A model generated the notes under the pieces. It was not told the origin of the DNA. It made no database searches and worked only from the letters and a program-made list of their open reading frames with translations. Position numbers and translations under genes: made by a program. A stretch of DNA of 64,000 nucleotides from Psococerastis gibbosa. Taxonomy: Eukaryota > Arthropoda > Insecta > Psocodea > Psocidae. Positions 42,204 through 54,210 of the stretch are shown here, one piece after another. The DNA lies in contig OZ020485.1 in assembly GCA_963971405.1 (NCBI GenBank), positions 28,911,921-28,975,920 on the forward strand, written 5' to 3'. Each line of letters begins with the position of its first letter. Within the stretch, counting starts at the first letter, position 1.

Positions 42204-42390
42204 TGCTGTTGGGCACACTTGAGTGGTTCGGAACCCATTATAATCAGAAGGTCAACTCCTCATCTACCTGGGGTGAAGGAGTCTGCCCTTAGGGTGTCTT
42301 AAGTAAAGAAACAGACTCACTCCCCCCGCCAGGCGGACAGAGCCGCTAAAAACAGAAATGCTGAAAGCAGGCGTTAGAAAACAAACAAGC
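42204..42390 (+). repeat. Family D/E, copy 3 (3' part)
   Basis: GAGTGGTTCGGAACCCATTA, GGGTGAAGGAGTCTGCCCTTA and GAAATGCTGAAAGCAGGCGTT match copy 2 on the opposite strand; the head found in copy 1 is missing. Confidence 0.65.
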
Positions 42391-42486
42391 AATCAGGTTT
42401 CCTGTTAGTAGCAATAATTAGACCTATTTGGGATTGGTAGCAGAACTTCTTATTGTATTGGTTTCTCTCTTTAGCTCTGCTAAAAA

Positions 42487-42525
42487 TCTATATATATCTA
42501 TATATCTATATCTATATATAAAAGC
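42487..42525. repeat. (TATATC)n-type microsatellite
   Basis: Alternating TATATCTA units. Confidence 0.85.
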
Positions 42526-43257
42526 TATATTTTTGTTCACCTCACCTACTTTTATGCTGGCAAAATCATCGCCAACTAGTAAAATTATACTTTATTGGCA
42601 TATTTAAGTGTACCGTTGCAGGCTAATTGCGTCATGCTTCTTTGAATCCTTATTCAATAATGCTATGCGCTCATGAACTTAATGCATCTTAGATACTTAA
42701 ATGTTGATAGATAATCCGTGTAATTATGAAAACTTAGTTACAATGTGGGACGTGGGTTACAGGAGCTTGCGAGGGTGGCCCTTCAACTCGACTGTGTATA
42801 TCTCTTATCTATTGGTAAATAAAACAGTACTTTATACGAGTACATATTAGGTACATATTTAGGTAGGTCTACACTCACAGTTTGTGACACACTTTGTGCT
42901 AATTTTTTCTCGCTACGCTAACCTGCGGTTTAATTGTGACTTTGTTGTTAGAAGCTTCAATAAATGAAATGTTTTTTTTTTGTTGCAGGTAAGCCTATAA
43001 AATACAGTATTATGCGATATGAAGGTATGTAGGCTACGTCTTGCTATCTGCTCATATGAACGCCAGTCATGGTTACAAGGATTTCCCAGTTCCCGAAGGT
43101 TGCCCAAAACATTGTGGTATTTAATCTGAAAAATATACTGTACTATACCATACCGTTCTATCCTCTACTGAAAGGCAGCCGGTGGGTACCGTTAAATTAC
43201 TCCACTATGCAGTCTTATTGCTAGGTTTTAAGTCCTTTGAATTGTTAATTTACGTAC
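42526..43257. other. No gene recognised
   Basis: No coding similarity. Confidence 0.45.
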
Positions 43258-43535
43258 CTGCAGCCTGATCGAGGCGATTATAATACCGGGGTTAAATAAA
43301 TACCCTAGGATTATAACTGTAAACAAACAAATTTTGAATAGCACTTTCTATTATAAAATTATCTAGTTTACCAGCAGCCTGATCGGGGCGTTTATAATAC
43401 CGGTATTTATTTAATCCACTGGTAAACAAGATAATTTTATAATGGAAAGTGCTATTCAAAATTTGTTCGTTTACAGTTATAATCCTAGGGTATTTATTTA
43501 ACCTCGGTATTATAATCGCCTCGATCAGGCTGCAG
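43258..43535. mobile_element. Foldback element, CCGGGG TIR family (copy 2)
   Basis: Two 117-bp arms (43258-43374 and 43419-43535) are near-perfect inverted repeats around a 44-bp loop. Arm ends are CTGCAGCCTGATCGAGGCG and its complement. The loop itself carries another copy of the terminal motif (GCAGCCTGATCGGGGCG). Fragments related to the inner arm occur at 56011-56070. Confidence 0.85.
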
Positions 43536-46140
43536 GCTGCTGGCATTTTAAATAAATAAATGAGGATGTAATTTGTCACACAAAAATATTTTTTTAGTTT
43601 GTAGTACCTATCACTCACTGCATTGAATCGTCGCATTGACTGATAAAAAATACAAATGTTAGTTTGATCGCCCCCCACAATATGATAACCAAGTAATTTA
43701 CCCTTATTATTTACAAGATTGTATTGATTAGATATTCCAACTATTGGCCCTGATGGCATGATGCATCTTGATTAATTAGCAAAGATATGCATGCTTACAA
43801 ATGGCTAATAATTTAACAACTCGTACTAAACAAAACCAATAATAAATAATATCAGTAAGGTAAATAAATAAAACAATGAGACAGTATGATGAGGTGAGCG
43901 CCGTGGGAGAAAGACGGGACGGGACGGGTCAAGTGGAGTTCATGATGTCACCACCTGGTAATTTATAACGCACTGACCCTCGTACCTTAATTTATAACTG
44001 CCCCCCGTATACTTGTTCATTCACAGATAAGCTTCCTTCACTTCACAATAATGTGCCGCCACTGACAAACGGTTCCTGTTTTGGTCTATTAATTTAATAG
44101 TGTGCACTATTCCACTGTTTTCCATTTAAATTCTTTCCCCAAATTCTTATCATTGGCGTCAATATCTAGGGTTTATCAGTAAAAGGTGAAGAATTTATTG
44201 TAGTAGCCTTTTGTAATGTAGTTCCTCGCCTACAATATGTCACTCTTCCAGATATAATTTAACTTCGTATTGTAGTTGAAGTTGTAGTTGTAATTTAAAG
44301 TTCAGATTCAGAGGATTTATTAGATTATTTAAGTGGGGTGGTAAAAGCAGCTTGGTTCAGACCATCCGTCCCCTCCTAAAAAAAAGGTAAGAATTTTCTT
44401 TGAATTAATTTATTACGGTGTGATTTAATAGAACCTGAATATGTTTTTTCCTATTTTGACCCACAACTACCCCCCCCCCCCCAAATGGGCTGGATCCGTC
44501 CCTGACTGTGTTTCCAGAAGCCAATCTTCTATTGCAATAAGATTGACTCCAATAGTGACTCCATTGGGGTGACTCCAATCCATCTAGCTATCGAAATCGA
44601 GTTTTGAAGTTGCCCATACTTTAGGATAGAGTGAATCGTATAGCGGCAGACGATTTTTCCATCGGATTTAATAATTGTCATGTCAACAGTTGGAGCCGAC
44701 ACAAGGAACAAATTTTATAGTGTCTGAGGAGTACAAAAGTCCCATTGCGAATGTGAATGCCGAATAGACGCAAAATAGGCGACTTGAAATGACCTGCCGA
44801 ATTTGAGAGCTAGTCTGGTGTGTGTGGATGCCAAATATAGGCAAAAACCTGCTCTCTACATTGGCCACTCCTTACATTACCATTTTACTACATAAGGGGG
44901 CTTTGTTTAGATCCAGGCCCCTTATACACATCACTGCTGTGGTTGCTTACTCTTATTTCAACATTGAAAAAAGTGTACCATACGTGGCATATTTTGCCGA
45001 GATTCTACAATACATACAATACAAGTTTACATACAGGTACAGTTCGGTATAGAAAAAATTGGCGTCACTCGAAACTGATGTCACAATAATGTATGGTATC
45101 GCGTCGTTTTAATGATATTATCAGAGTTCTCATTGTTATACGAGTCGTTTGTTTGGGATCCTGAACAGCTGTGATTTCCCCACAATTTATTTACGTATTG
45201 ATTTATTTTAGATGAAATGCCTTCATTTTGTGGCTCAAAATATAGTTTTGCAATTTTACGTGTGGAAGTAGCATCATGTAGTTTTTTGTAATGCAAAGTA
45301 TCTTAGTCGCATCTCTAGGTATTGAAAGAAATTGGTAATAGGCTGTTACGAAGAGACTTGGCAATTCATGACCCTATCGACCTCCCATTATAAAACGATT
45401 AATTCCATCTAATCATTTCTTTTAGTAAGAATCGTGAGGTTCTGACCACCAGATAATGCGTAACTACGTAATGGACTTTTTATCTGAATTTCATTTGAGA
45501 GGGGTTTATTGACGGGCTTCATTACATCGATTGCCAGACGGATAAAATGAAGCTAGTTTGATTAGTTGTTCGTCTGTACGCGAGATTATGCTGTTCGTCT
45601 TGAGCTATACTTTATTTTGTAAAAGCAGGTTTTGATGAAATAGTTTGACTTCCAGTTTGCGTACAAGCCATCTGGAACCCCTTTTCGTTGGGATTTGCGT
45701 CCACTACCTATCCCAAAAGACAGTTGATGAAAGTTTTATACAAGGGGAGAAGTAATAGTTTAATTAAAAATATATTCAACTTCTCCTTGAAGCTTTATAA
45801 AATTTAGAATGTTAGTAGGGGATCTCCCATTTACTAGCCAAGAAGGTACACTTTGCATGTTAAAATGAATGTCGAAACTGATAAGAAAACACCCTCTTGC
45901 ACACCGTTCAAACTTTGAAGTGTACAACGGAAGGAAATTTTCCTCAACTAATTAATTCCATGTCATGAGTCCTGCTGGCTGATGCTGAATATCACTTAGG
46001 CCCAATCTAGGGTTCTCCGCTGCAGCTTTCAATGTGGATATTTTAAAATCAGAAAATTAAATGCGTCTCACATAATTATACCAGAATATCAATAGAAATC
46101 ACTTTAGCCGCCCAAGTTTATGGAAAGGCATTTTTACTTT
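43536..46140. other. No gene recognised (2.6 kb)
   Basis: The minus-strand frame at 43292-43759 runs through the foldback and is judged incidental. A C-run lies at 44470-44482. No recognisable coding sequence. Confidence 0.45.
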
Positions 46141-46332
46141 CCTATATATAGGCCTACATTGGTGGCCTATAAGGAAATCTTTGTCATGGTCAAAATGTTC
46201 GTTTTCGCGATTTCAACGGATTGGCACGTTTTGAGGCCTATATATAGGCCTACATTGGTGGCCTATAAGGAAATCTTTGTCATGGTCAAAATGTTCGTTT
46301 TCGCGATTTCAACGGATTGGCACGTTTTGAGG
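46141..46332 (+). repeat. Perfect 96-bp tandem duplication of a diverged family-C piece
   Basis: Two identical 96-bp units (46141-46236, 46237-46332), each starting CCTATATATAGGCCTACATT and containing TTTCAACGGATTGGCACG. AAGGAAATCTTTGTCATGGTC resembles the start of family C (AAGGAAAGCTTTGTGATGGTC). Since 96 is divisible by three, a repeated open frame arises by chance. Confidence 0.85.
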
Positions 46333-47858
46333 TGGTCCCGGTTTTAATTTTTTTTTTTTTTCAAAATGTCTGGCCGTAAAACGAATTGCGGCCAAACTAC
46401 TCGATAGAAGATGTACTGTACCGTTTTTTCCATTTTTTGGATAACAATAATTTAATGGCCTCAAAAAATGATCCTATTAAAAACTGAAACGTTCCGAATA
46501 ATAAAAACTATTAGTAGAGAATTTTTACCATTTGTAAGGCCTAGAATTATTCTGAGATAATTTTCCCATTACCTACTAGTTGTCCCTGTCTGCAGGCTGA
46601 TGTTTCATGCCTATCAGCGGTGTTGCGGTGTAGTGACTATGTTAGAAAGTGACAGGAAATACTGTATTTTATAGTCGTAATTAGCTACTAGTACCTTCTT
46701 TCTATGAAGGCGGGCTCAGTAGCACCTCATATATTGTATAGCAGTTTTATAACAAAGGCCTCCCCTATACTCTTTATAAGAAGAATCACGTCTGAAGTGG
46801 CCGAGGTAAATGGAGAAAGATAGGCTTTCACTACTTAAACACCATCATACGTGACACTTGATGTGCCTCTTCATATTAAGGAAGGGTCTGAAAAGTAATA
46901 AATAATGTCATACAGAATCACTTAGTCACGCCTCACTGAGATTCTGGTAACAGAGTAGACTATAGCACTTCTGCGGCTGAGGCTGATCGTACTAAACAAA
47001 CTACGGAATTCTGTGTTATTAATTTTAAATTTCAGGGTAAGAATTATTAAGAACACTGAATTATCTCGTACTATCAGTGAGCTACTACTTTCGTTTTTCA
47101 ATAGCATAGCCAAATGACATAGACATAGTAAAACTAAAGACTCACCGTAAACATTCGGGTTGAAGCCGCTTGACTTCGGCTATTTCCGTAGTATAGGACC
47201 AGATTGAGCCTTTTGCCATTTGATACCATGTTAACATTTTATTTTTTATTTGATTATTTAAAGATTATTTAGAACGGAAAATCATGCCAGCTAACCAGCA
47301 ATATTTTTATGCAGAACTTGGAGTACTTTTAATTTACATTTTAAACAATATTTTAAGCAAAGTTTTCCCTACTTTGAGATAAAAATAAAAAAATTTAATG
47401 CAGATCTTTCAGTACTTTTAATTTAAATTTTAAACAATATATATAATAAATGTAAATAATAAATATAGTTATATATGAAACAACAAAGAAAACATATAAT
47501 AAAACTTATAAATTTGAATTTCCCGCCAAAATGCACCTATGAGGGGGCGTGGTCGTGGCTTCAGTCCTCCAGCACAGCCGAAATACGACATGGTGGCTCC
47601 ATAGTTTTATTAGCTCCATGCCAAATGAACACATTTACTCTTCAGATTGTCTGGTTCCAAGAATCGTAACTTTATTATTAGCCTATATGCTAATAAACAA
47701 ACTGTCGCTAATATTACATCGATACATTTTCATCTAAGTTACTGTACTACGATGCAGCGATAAATTGCGTTATGTAGATTACATGACCATATGACATCTT
47801 TATCTTGACATTGTTGATCTGATTACCTTTGTTGTGCCTGTTGCCACTTGTTGCTTCA
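46333..47858. other. No gene recognised
   Basis: 46333-46410 continues as weak family-C similarity (GGCCAAACTACTCGATAGA). Nothing else was seen. Confidence 0.45.
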
Positions 47859-48310
47859 TCCCTTTATTCCCGACAGTACTGCCTTCAAATTGGTCCATCT
47901 CCCGAGATATCATTGTTGCTGTATGACTTGAACTAATCCATTGGGTGTTTGTCCCGAGGTATTGACTGGGTGTTGCCAACCATGAAACCAAATCAAACCG
48001 CCGGCGACTCATTGAATCAGAGTCAGATACCGTTCGGTATCGACAGGTGACAACTCGCCAGTGACAACTGACGGCACCGTCAAAAGCCGATTTTTCGATG
48101 CCAACTAATCATGATTCAGGGAACTGCGGCCATAAGGCCGATGGGGCAACGCAACGTACCAACCACCGGCACAAGTCATTGCTGTCTCCTCTGAACTTAT
48201 CTGGTTGGTATGGTGATTTGGTTGTTTCAAATGTAGAATCTTCTGTGTAGGTATCGTATAGCATCGCGCGCATGGGCCAATTTGAAGGCAGTGCTGTCGG
48301 GAATAAAGGG
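47859..48310. repeat. Element with 43-bp inverted repeats
   Basis: CCCTTTATTCCCGACAGTAC with CTGCCTTCAAATTGGTCCAT (47859-47902) is mirrored by ATGGGCCAATTTGAAGGCAG with TGCTGTCGGGAATAAAGGG (48268-48310). About 450 bp including arms; the interior is non-coding. Element class unknown; no target duplication was identified. Confidence 0.6.
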
Positions 48311-48679
48311 GCGCGTATAGCATCGCAGATTTCATCTTACCAGTACCTACAACAGTGTGAGTCAATTATTATTCCTTAGGGCCAATAATGGGCTTTCCTT
48401 TTTACAGTTGACGCACGCTTCGCACAGTAACCTTGGCAGGTTTCATGTTTTTTTAAACCTAAATCCGTCCCTGGGAACCAAGTAAGTGCTTTTGTAAAAG
48501 GCATGTCAGCCTTTTTGGTCGTCTGGGCTAAATTGACGACGCGAATCTTTAGCCAAAAAAGTACAATAAAGTGACCCAATTAAAAATAAGAAAACCCTAC
48601 TCTGGGGCACCACTGTCGGATACCAAACTCTGGAGGTAATAAGATACTGGTGTGAAACGGGTACTTATGTTTCATCTCG

Positions 48680-48770
48680 TGTGGCACTAGCGGATTCGAA
48701 CCAGCGAAGCGGTGCATTGCCATTTCATGCTCGTTGGTTCAGACACTAGGTTACTTCCTCGCTGCTTAAA
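48680..48770 (-). repeat. tRNA-like segment, probable SINE head
   Basis: On the minus strand a canonical B box GGTTCGAATCC is preceded by an A-box-like TAACCTAGTGTC. The spacing and acceptor stem do not fit a working tRNA gene. Other copies in this window were not found. Confidence 0.4.
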
Positions 48771-49440
48771 TTGATGTCATGTAATGTAACACTAGCTCAT
48801 TCATTGTCCATTATTGTCGAAAATGTTGGCAAGCAATTGGCTTATGATCTTGTTCAATGTGTTCCAGTCTCCGCTAATTCCAATAGCTGTACTAAGTACT
48901 TGCCAAGCAACGGTGAACCTTTTTTTTAAAAATTAAATAGGAAAAAATGAACTAAACTAAAATGTACCTACTTTGGATTACCAAAAATTATATTAATTTG
49001 ACCGGTTACGGCCCTAAGACAACGTCAGGCTACAAACACACAAACAACACTAAATAAATTAACACGTTAAAACAAAAGTTGGAGACATTTGTGTTGGAGG
49101 TTTGGGAAAATTGTTGACATTCACTTTGAGTCAGAGTCAACGCTGCAGCAAATACCATGAAGGGCGTTGGCAGCAGTATTGGGTCGTTTACTATATGGTA
49201 CCTTTCCAGTAGCACTAACATAAATGCCTCAAACCTTTGTTTTTACTTGTTAATTTTATTAGTGGCGTTTGTGTGTCCGTAGCCTGAGGATGGCTCAGTG
49301 CTGAAATTTTTACATAATTTTTAGTAATACTTGACAAAGTTAATATGTTTATTAGTTCTATTGTTCCCTATTACAAAAATGTCCTGAGGAAAATATTACT
49401 GAAACATTTTTATGTCCTTCTGGCTAACCATTCTATTGTA
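48771..49440. other. No gene recognised
   Basis: Nothing noticed. Confidence 0.45.
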
Positions 49441-49619
49441 GTTTTTTTTTTTTTAATTAATTGCATACAAACAATTTAATGAATGTATCCCAATGACCTC
49501 TTCAGTTGCCTCTGTAGGTTAGTACCTGTGTTGAGTTACGACACGTCTCCGATCGCATGACGTGTAAAGACTCGCACAAGTGCAAGGAAGCACGTTACCA
49601 CCTGGCCATCGAAGTCGAT
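49441..49619 (-). repeat. SINE family B, copy 3
   Basis: Minus strand: CGATGGCCAGGTGGTAACGTG (A box), TGCGAGTCTTTACACGTCAT, body, 3' end CATTCATTAAATTGTTTGTA and an A-rich tail (T-run at 49441-49455 on the plus strand). Confidence 0.8.
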
Positions 49620-49744
49620 TGAAGGCTTATGCTTTTATGTTTATAAACCAGGCTTTTTACACCTCAATTTTCAAACGACGCATACTTCTATGTGTTAAAA
49701 ACGTACACAAATGTAAGATCTTGCGTTGGGTCTACCTCAACTTA

Positions 49745-49868
49745 TTGCTTTCCAATTTATACGTAGTATAAGGAAAGCTTTGTGACGGTCGAAATTTTCG
49801 ATTCCGAGATTTCAACGGATTTATATGTTTTAAGGTCCCAGGAACCCAAAAAAGTGGTTTTTACGAAA

Positions 49869-49903
<35 letters not shown>

Positions 49904-50570
49904 GCGTCGATTTCCGGGCAAACTACTCGGTCGATTTTGATGAAATTCGGCATGTAAGTTCACAAAAATCATACCTCGGGACTATTTTTTTTTATTTTGG
50001 GCTAACTCAATTTGGGGGGTTTTTATTTTCAAAAAAACGTCTAAAAAAATTATTTCCCAAAAACGGCTCCAACGATTTCTTTTAAATTCACATATATTGT
50101 AGTTGTTGTTAATGTTGATAAAATGCGGGGGGTCGCTTGCCCCTTGATAGTTTGCTTCTGGGGGTAAAAAAATAAAAATGACTAAATTTTAATGAAAAAT
50201 GACTAAAAAATAATTTTTCTGCGACACCTTTCTATCGATGATTTCTACCTTCAGGTATGTTTTAGGTGTTAAATTGAGTAACGAAACCGGACAGGTTGCT
50301 TTCCCAAAAAAGTATTTGGTTTTGTACAAAAAAATGTTTTTGAAAAAAATGATAGAAAATTCATGCTGTGTGGTAATGTGTTGGTCTGACCTATCTAGAA
50401 TTTACCTCACCACCAGTGACGAGTGACGTCAGGTGGGCACCCCCCCCCCCCCCCAGATATCGGAAATTTAACCATAGGAAAATTATTTACCATGAAATTA
50501 CTCATTTTCTCTATCTACTAATTTTGATAAATTGGAAAGCATGTTCGAGTAAACTCGGACCGGTTCTTTT
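49745..50570 (+). repeat. Interspersed repeat family C, copy 2 (826 bp)
   Basis: Begins TTGCTTTCCAATTTATACG, has a (GTCT)n run of seven units near 49869-49900, a C-run at 50440-50453, and ends at the CGAGTAAACTCG hairpin with GACCGGTTCTTTT. Frames through it are incidental. Confidence 0.85.
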
Positions 50571-52533
50571 ACACTTGAAATTCCCGACATTTCCTTCGGC
50601 GTAAGCTAAGCAAATTCATCATTCACACAAAAATAGCAACTAAAATTACAGGCAGCTGGTAATCTTTAAAAAGAACCGTGCACTAAAGGCCATTCACAGA
50701 ATTACAAACAAAACCTTGGAGCCAAAAGAATTTGTCTCGAACATGTCATTTGCTGAGTTGGCAAATTACACGTTGCAACTGGGGTCCAAATTGGTCTTTA
50801 GAATAAGTGGCTCGTAGGTGGATAAACATGATCCAGGGCTAGAGCAGACCATGTTTTAAATTTAAAAACACAAATTGTTATAGCTGAATTAAACATCAAT
50901 TAGTTTTGATTTTTCACTCAGCAGTTTAACTCATCGGAAAAAGTAAAAAGCAGCGCAATGAATGACTTCACAATAAAAGCATTTTACAACATTTTTTTGG
51001 CTTAGGTTTGATATGTGTTATGTCTATTGTATCAACTTGTTCTCAGACAGCTCCTTCCACAGGGTTTGCTTCTAAACATACTACTAAGCTATACAAAATA
51101 TGGGTGCAAAATATAACCAATCTAGGTACCTACCTGCTTTATTAAAAAATAACTATTTGGCGTTTAAGTTGAAAAAATAATATCCACAACTTATATAAGA
51201 ATGTTCTGAATGTTGCTGTTTTTTTTTTTTGCATGCGATAATAGGAAAACTTCGTGGGAGTTATGTTGAAATTAAATCAAAACACTGATTATATGAAGAA
51301 AAATCTAAGGAGATTAGAGAATAGTAATTTTATATTGAAACTCTCTCAGGAATTTTCCGATTTTCTTATTATGCTGGCACACGACACAGTAGAAACTAAT
51401 TTTCTAGAAAATCAAACGAGGTATTAGAGCCGCTTACTTATCTTTCTTTAAAATTGTTTTAGTAAAGATTACTCAGTAGGTAAGTAAGTAGAAATAATTG
51501 GACACTCTTCCATGGGACAAGTTCTACTCCATCGAGCCGATTACGAATCTGAGGAATAAAGTGAAATGATGATTGGTAGGTATTACACCGGCAGTAATAA
51601 TGAAAATAAAGCCCAAGTTAGCTAGATATAATTTATAAGGAAAGAACAAAATTGCAACAAATTGGAGTTTTCCAGTTATGAACTGATTACTTATTGACGA
51701 TAGTTCTGCTTCAGTAGTTTTCTTCTTCTCTCTTGTTCTTACTTCTTGCTATAAATTTTCCTTGGTGCAACCTTGCCTGAATTCTGAAAAGACTCTTAAG
51801 AAACTACCACTGAAACCTTATAAAATTAATTTTGTTTGAGCTCCAACCTGTCTGTTTTGTTTGCTTTTGGAAGTAATTTCAGTGGTGAAGTTTTGATTCT
51901 GAAATGGCTGTCTTGAAAATATTCCATTATTGGTAAACTACACTAAATTGAACTTGAACCATTCGTCATAACTGAGGCATAATGTGCTATGCGAGCAACA
52001 GTCATACCGTGATTTTTCTGTTGTCACGTATTGTTTAACTTGAAGTGTAGTCTACCAATAGTGTGTCGGGATGCTCAGGAATCAAACTAGTTCTTTCCAG
52101 TTCACAGCCCAGTTCATTGCCAATGTAATCCCATGTTAATTAAACGTTTTGTATGCATTAGATATACAGTAGGTTAAGTTTAAAAATTCTCATCTTATTA
52201 GGACTGATAATTAACGACGCAATGTCCTTCGTTCTACTTCCTTACTTCCATCCTATATCTCTTTGAGAGACATTTCTAAAGCAAAACCTGATCTCAAATA
52301 ACAGTTCATACGATCAAATGTACTCAAAGCGCAGCTAAAGCGCACATCGGAGTACCCCCACTACGTTTTTTTTAACAAAGCCAATTTTCACGGGAAATAT
52401 GGATCGTACAGCTATCCCAAATATCCGTCAAATGAGAAGCAATAATTCTCTACATTTCGATATATTCACTAACACCAATTGGCCACAGTCCTTGAACTCC
52501 ATCCTCGGGACACCAATCGTTTTTGGTACAATT
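50571..52533. other. No gene recognised (2 kb)
   Basis: AT-rich, no recognisable coding sequence or repeat partner. Confidence 0.45.
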
Positions 52534-52737
52534 CAAAAAAAAATTATTTTATTTTATATTTTATTTTTAAAAAGATTATTCGCATGTAAACAATTCAATG
52601 AATGTATCCGAATAACCCCTTTAGCCGCATCTGTAGGTAATACCTGTGTTGAGTTACGACAGGTTTCTGATCGCATGTTGTGTAAAGACTCGCACAAGTA
52701 CGAACTATCTACCACTATGCCATCGAAGACCATTTTC
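52534..52737 (-). repeat. SINE family B, copy 4
   Basis: Minus strand: TCGATGGCATAGTGGTAGAT, TGTGCGAGTCTTTACACAAC, GATCAGAAACCTGTCGTAAC, 3' end and A/T-rich tail of about 50 bp. Confidence 0.75.
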
Positions 52738-53404
52738 AATAATTGTTGCCCATTAGTAAGAGGTACATATCAATGACATCATGTATCAAAATGCTCAGAT
52801 AATGTATCTTCTGTTAGTCCTAATTTTTTTGACAACTCAACGATTGATATTTCATGAGATATTTCATTTTTACACGTAAAGGCCCCCCCCCCTCTCTCTG
52901 ATTGCCTCTTATGCGCAGCTATGCCAAAATTTGTGATTCTGCTCTTATAATTCCAAGAACTGGGAACATGGTAGTGTAGGTAGACTTCCTCATTCGGGGC
53001 AGTCCTGACCGTTACAGGACTTTGGTCATTACGTGCCTGACGTGAAATTGACCGCTACGTGGACCACAGAGCAACATGACATGACCTTCCAAATGACTGT
53101 CATTGAACTTTGGACTAATTAAAGCAGGTTATAGTGGTGTTCATAATCTTATACGATATACATTAGGAGCAGCATATTGGCCGTAGTTTATTAAGTATCC
53201 CAGATGAGATTCCAATAATCAATGCCTTCTCGAATGTATGCCACGACCTTGTAGGGGAGCGCCATTGTTAATGACTATAGATTGGGTAGACGTACTTCTT
53301 CACCAAGTTAACGTACCTAACTTCCTGTATGGGGAGCCTTGAAGTATTAAGTATTTTCTATGCTATTGCATCTGCAGTTGCCCATATGGATTAAGCAGTA
53401 TTTT
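52738..53404. other. No gene recognised
   Basis: C-run at about 52883-52892; otherwise nothing noticed. Confidence 0.45.
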
Positions 53405-53590
53405 AATGTTATTTTATTTTTAATAATTTTATTTTAAATAATTTTATTTTATAAAATACTAACAAACAATTTAATGAATGCATCCAATTGACCCGATTGA
53501 ATAGTACCCGTGTTGAGTTACGATACGTCTCTGATCGCATGGGGTGCAGAGAATCGCACAAGTACAAGCACGCTACCACCTGGCCATTTT
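53405..53590 (-). repeat. SINE family B, copy 5
   Basis: Minus strand: GGCCAGGTGGTAGCGTGCTT, a body around GCGATCAGAGACGTATCGTA, 3' end CATTCATTAAATTG and a long A/T tail. Confidence 0.75.
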
Positions 53591-53852
53591 CATTTCTATT
53601 TTCTATTGTAAGACAAGAATGATTTCATCTACTGCGTAATAACTTTTTCTGATTTTACACCTGCTTTAGCATTAAGGTCCTGTACGCGCGGACGATCCGA
53701 ACGCCAGTGATTCGCTAAGAAATTTGTTATGGAAGCAAATGGGCTGGGGATGGCCGTTTGGTTGGTGCCATAAAAGTCTATTTCGGAACGCACTGCAGAA
53801 GTGTCGCGGGCGTGTCGAAGGGAAACCGTGCACCTGCGACAAGCCAGCGACA

Positions 53853-54210
53853 GGCTAGGGCTAAATACAAAAACCGTGACGTGGTAGCAGACATTCAAGA
53901 CTTAGGCGGGGTTGCCACCGACCTCGCATTGCAGAATGCAAATGACATTGACGGAAATGTTTGTTTTACTCTATGCCATAGTTAAAATTGATCAATGATC
54001 ATACAGTAAAATCACAAACAAACAAACTAAAATTAAAAAATGGCGTCATGGGATATGTTAATTACAAACATTATAATAGATTTCTATAAAAAGAAAAATT
54101 CTAATTTCCGTCAATGTCATTTGCATTCTGCAATGCGAGGTCGGTGAAAACCCCGCCTAAGTCTTGAATGTCTGCTATCACGTCACTGTTTTTGTACTTG
54201 GCCCTAGCCG
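53853..54210. mobile_element. TIR element, family M copy 1
   Basis: Arms of about 100 bp: GGCTAGGGCTAAATACAAAA, GTAGCAGACATTCAAGACTT and ACCTCGCATTGCAGAATGC on the left; their complements on the right, ending GGCCCTAGCC. The centre (GTTAAAATTGATCAATGATC...AAATGGCGTCATGGG) is shared with 60737-61125. Confidence 0.8.

Noticed and set aside
43292..43759. 155-codon minus-strand ORF
   Set aside because: Most of it runs through the foldback hairpin; no recognisable domain in the remainder.
46120..46347. 75-codon ORF with a perfectly repeated 32-residue block
   Set aside because: A by-product of the 96-bp tandem duplication in non-coding repeat.
48680..48770. A genuine tRNA gene on the minus strand
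   Set aside because: The canonical B box is present, but the rest does not fold into a cloverleaf by eye.
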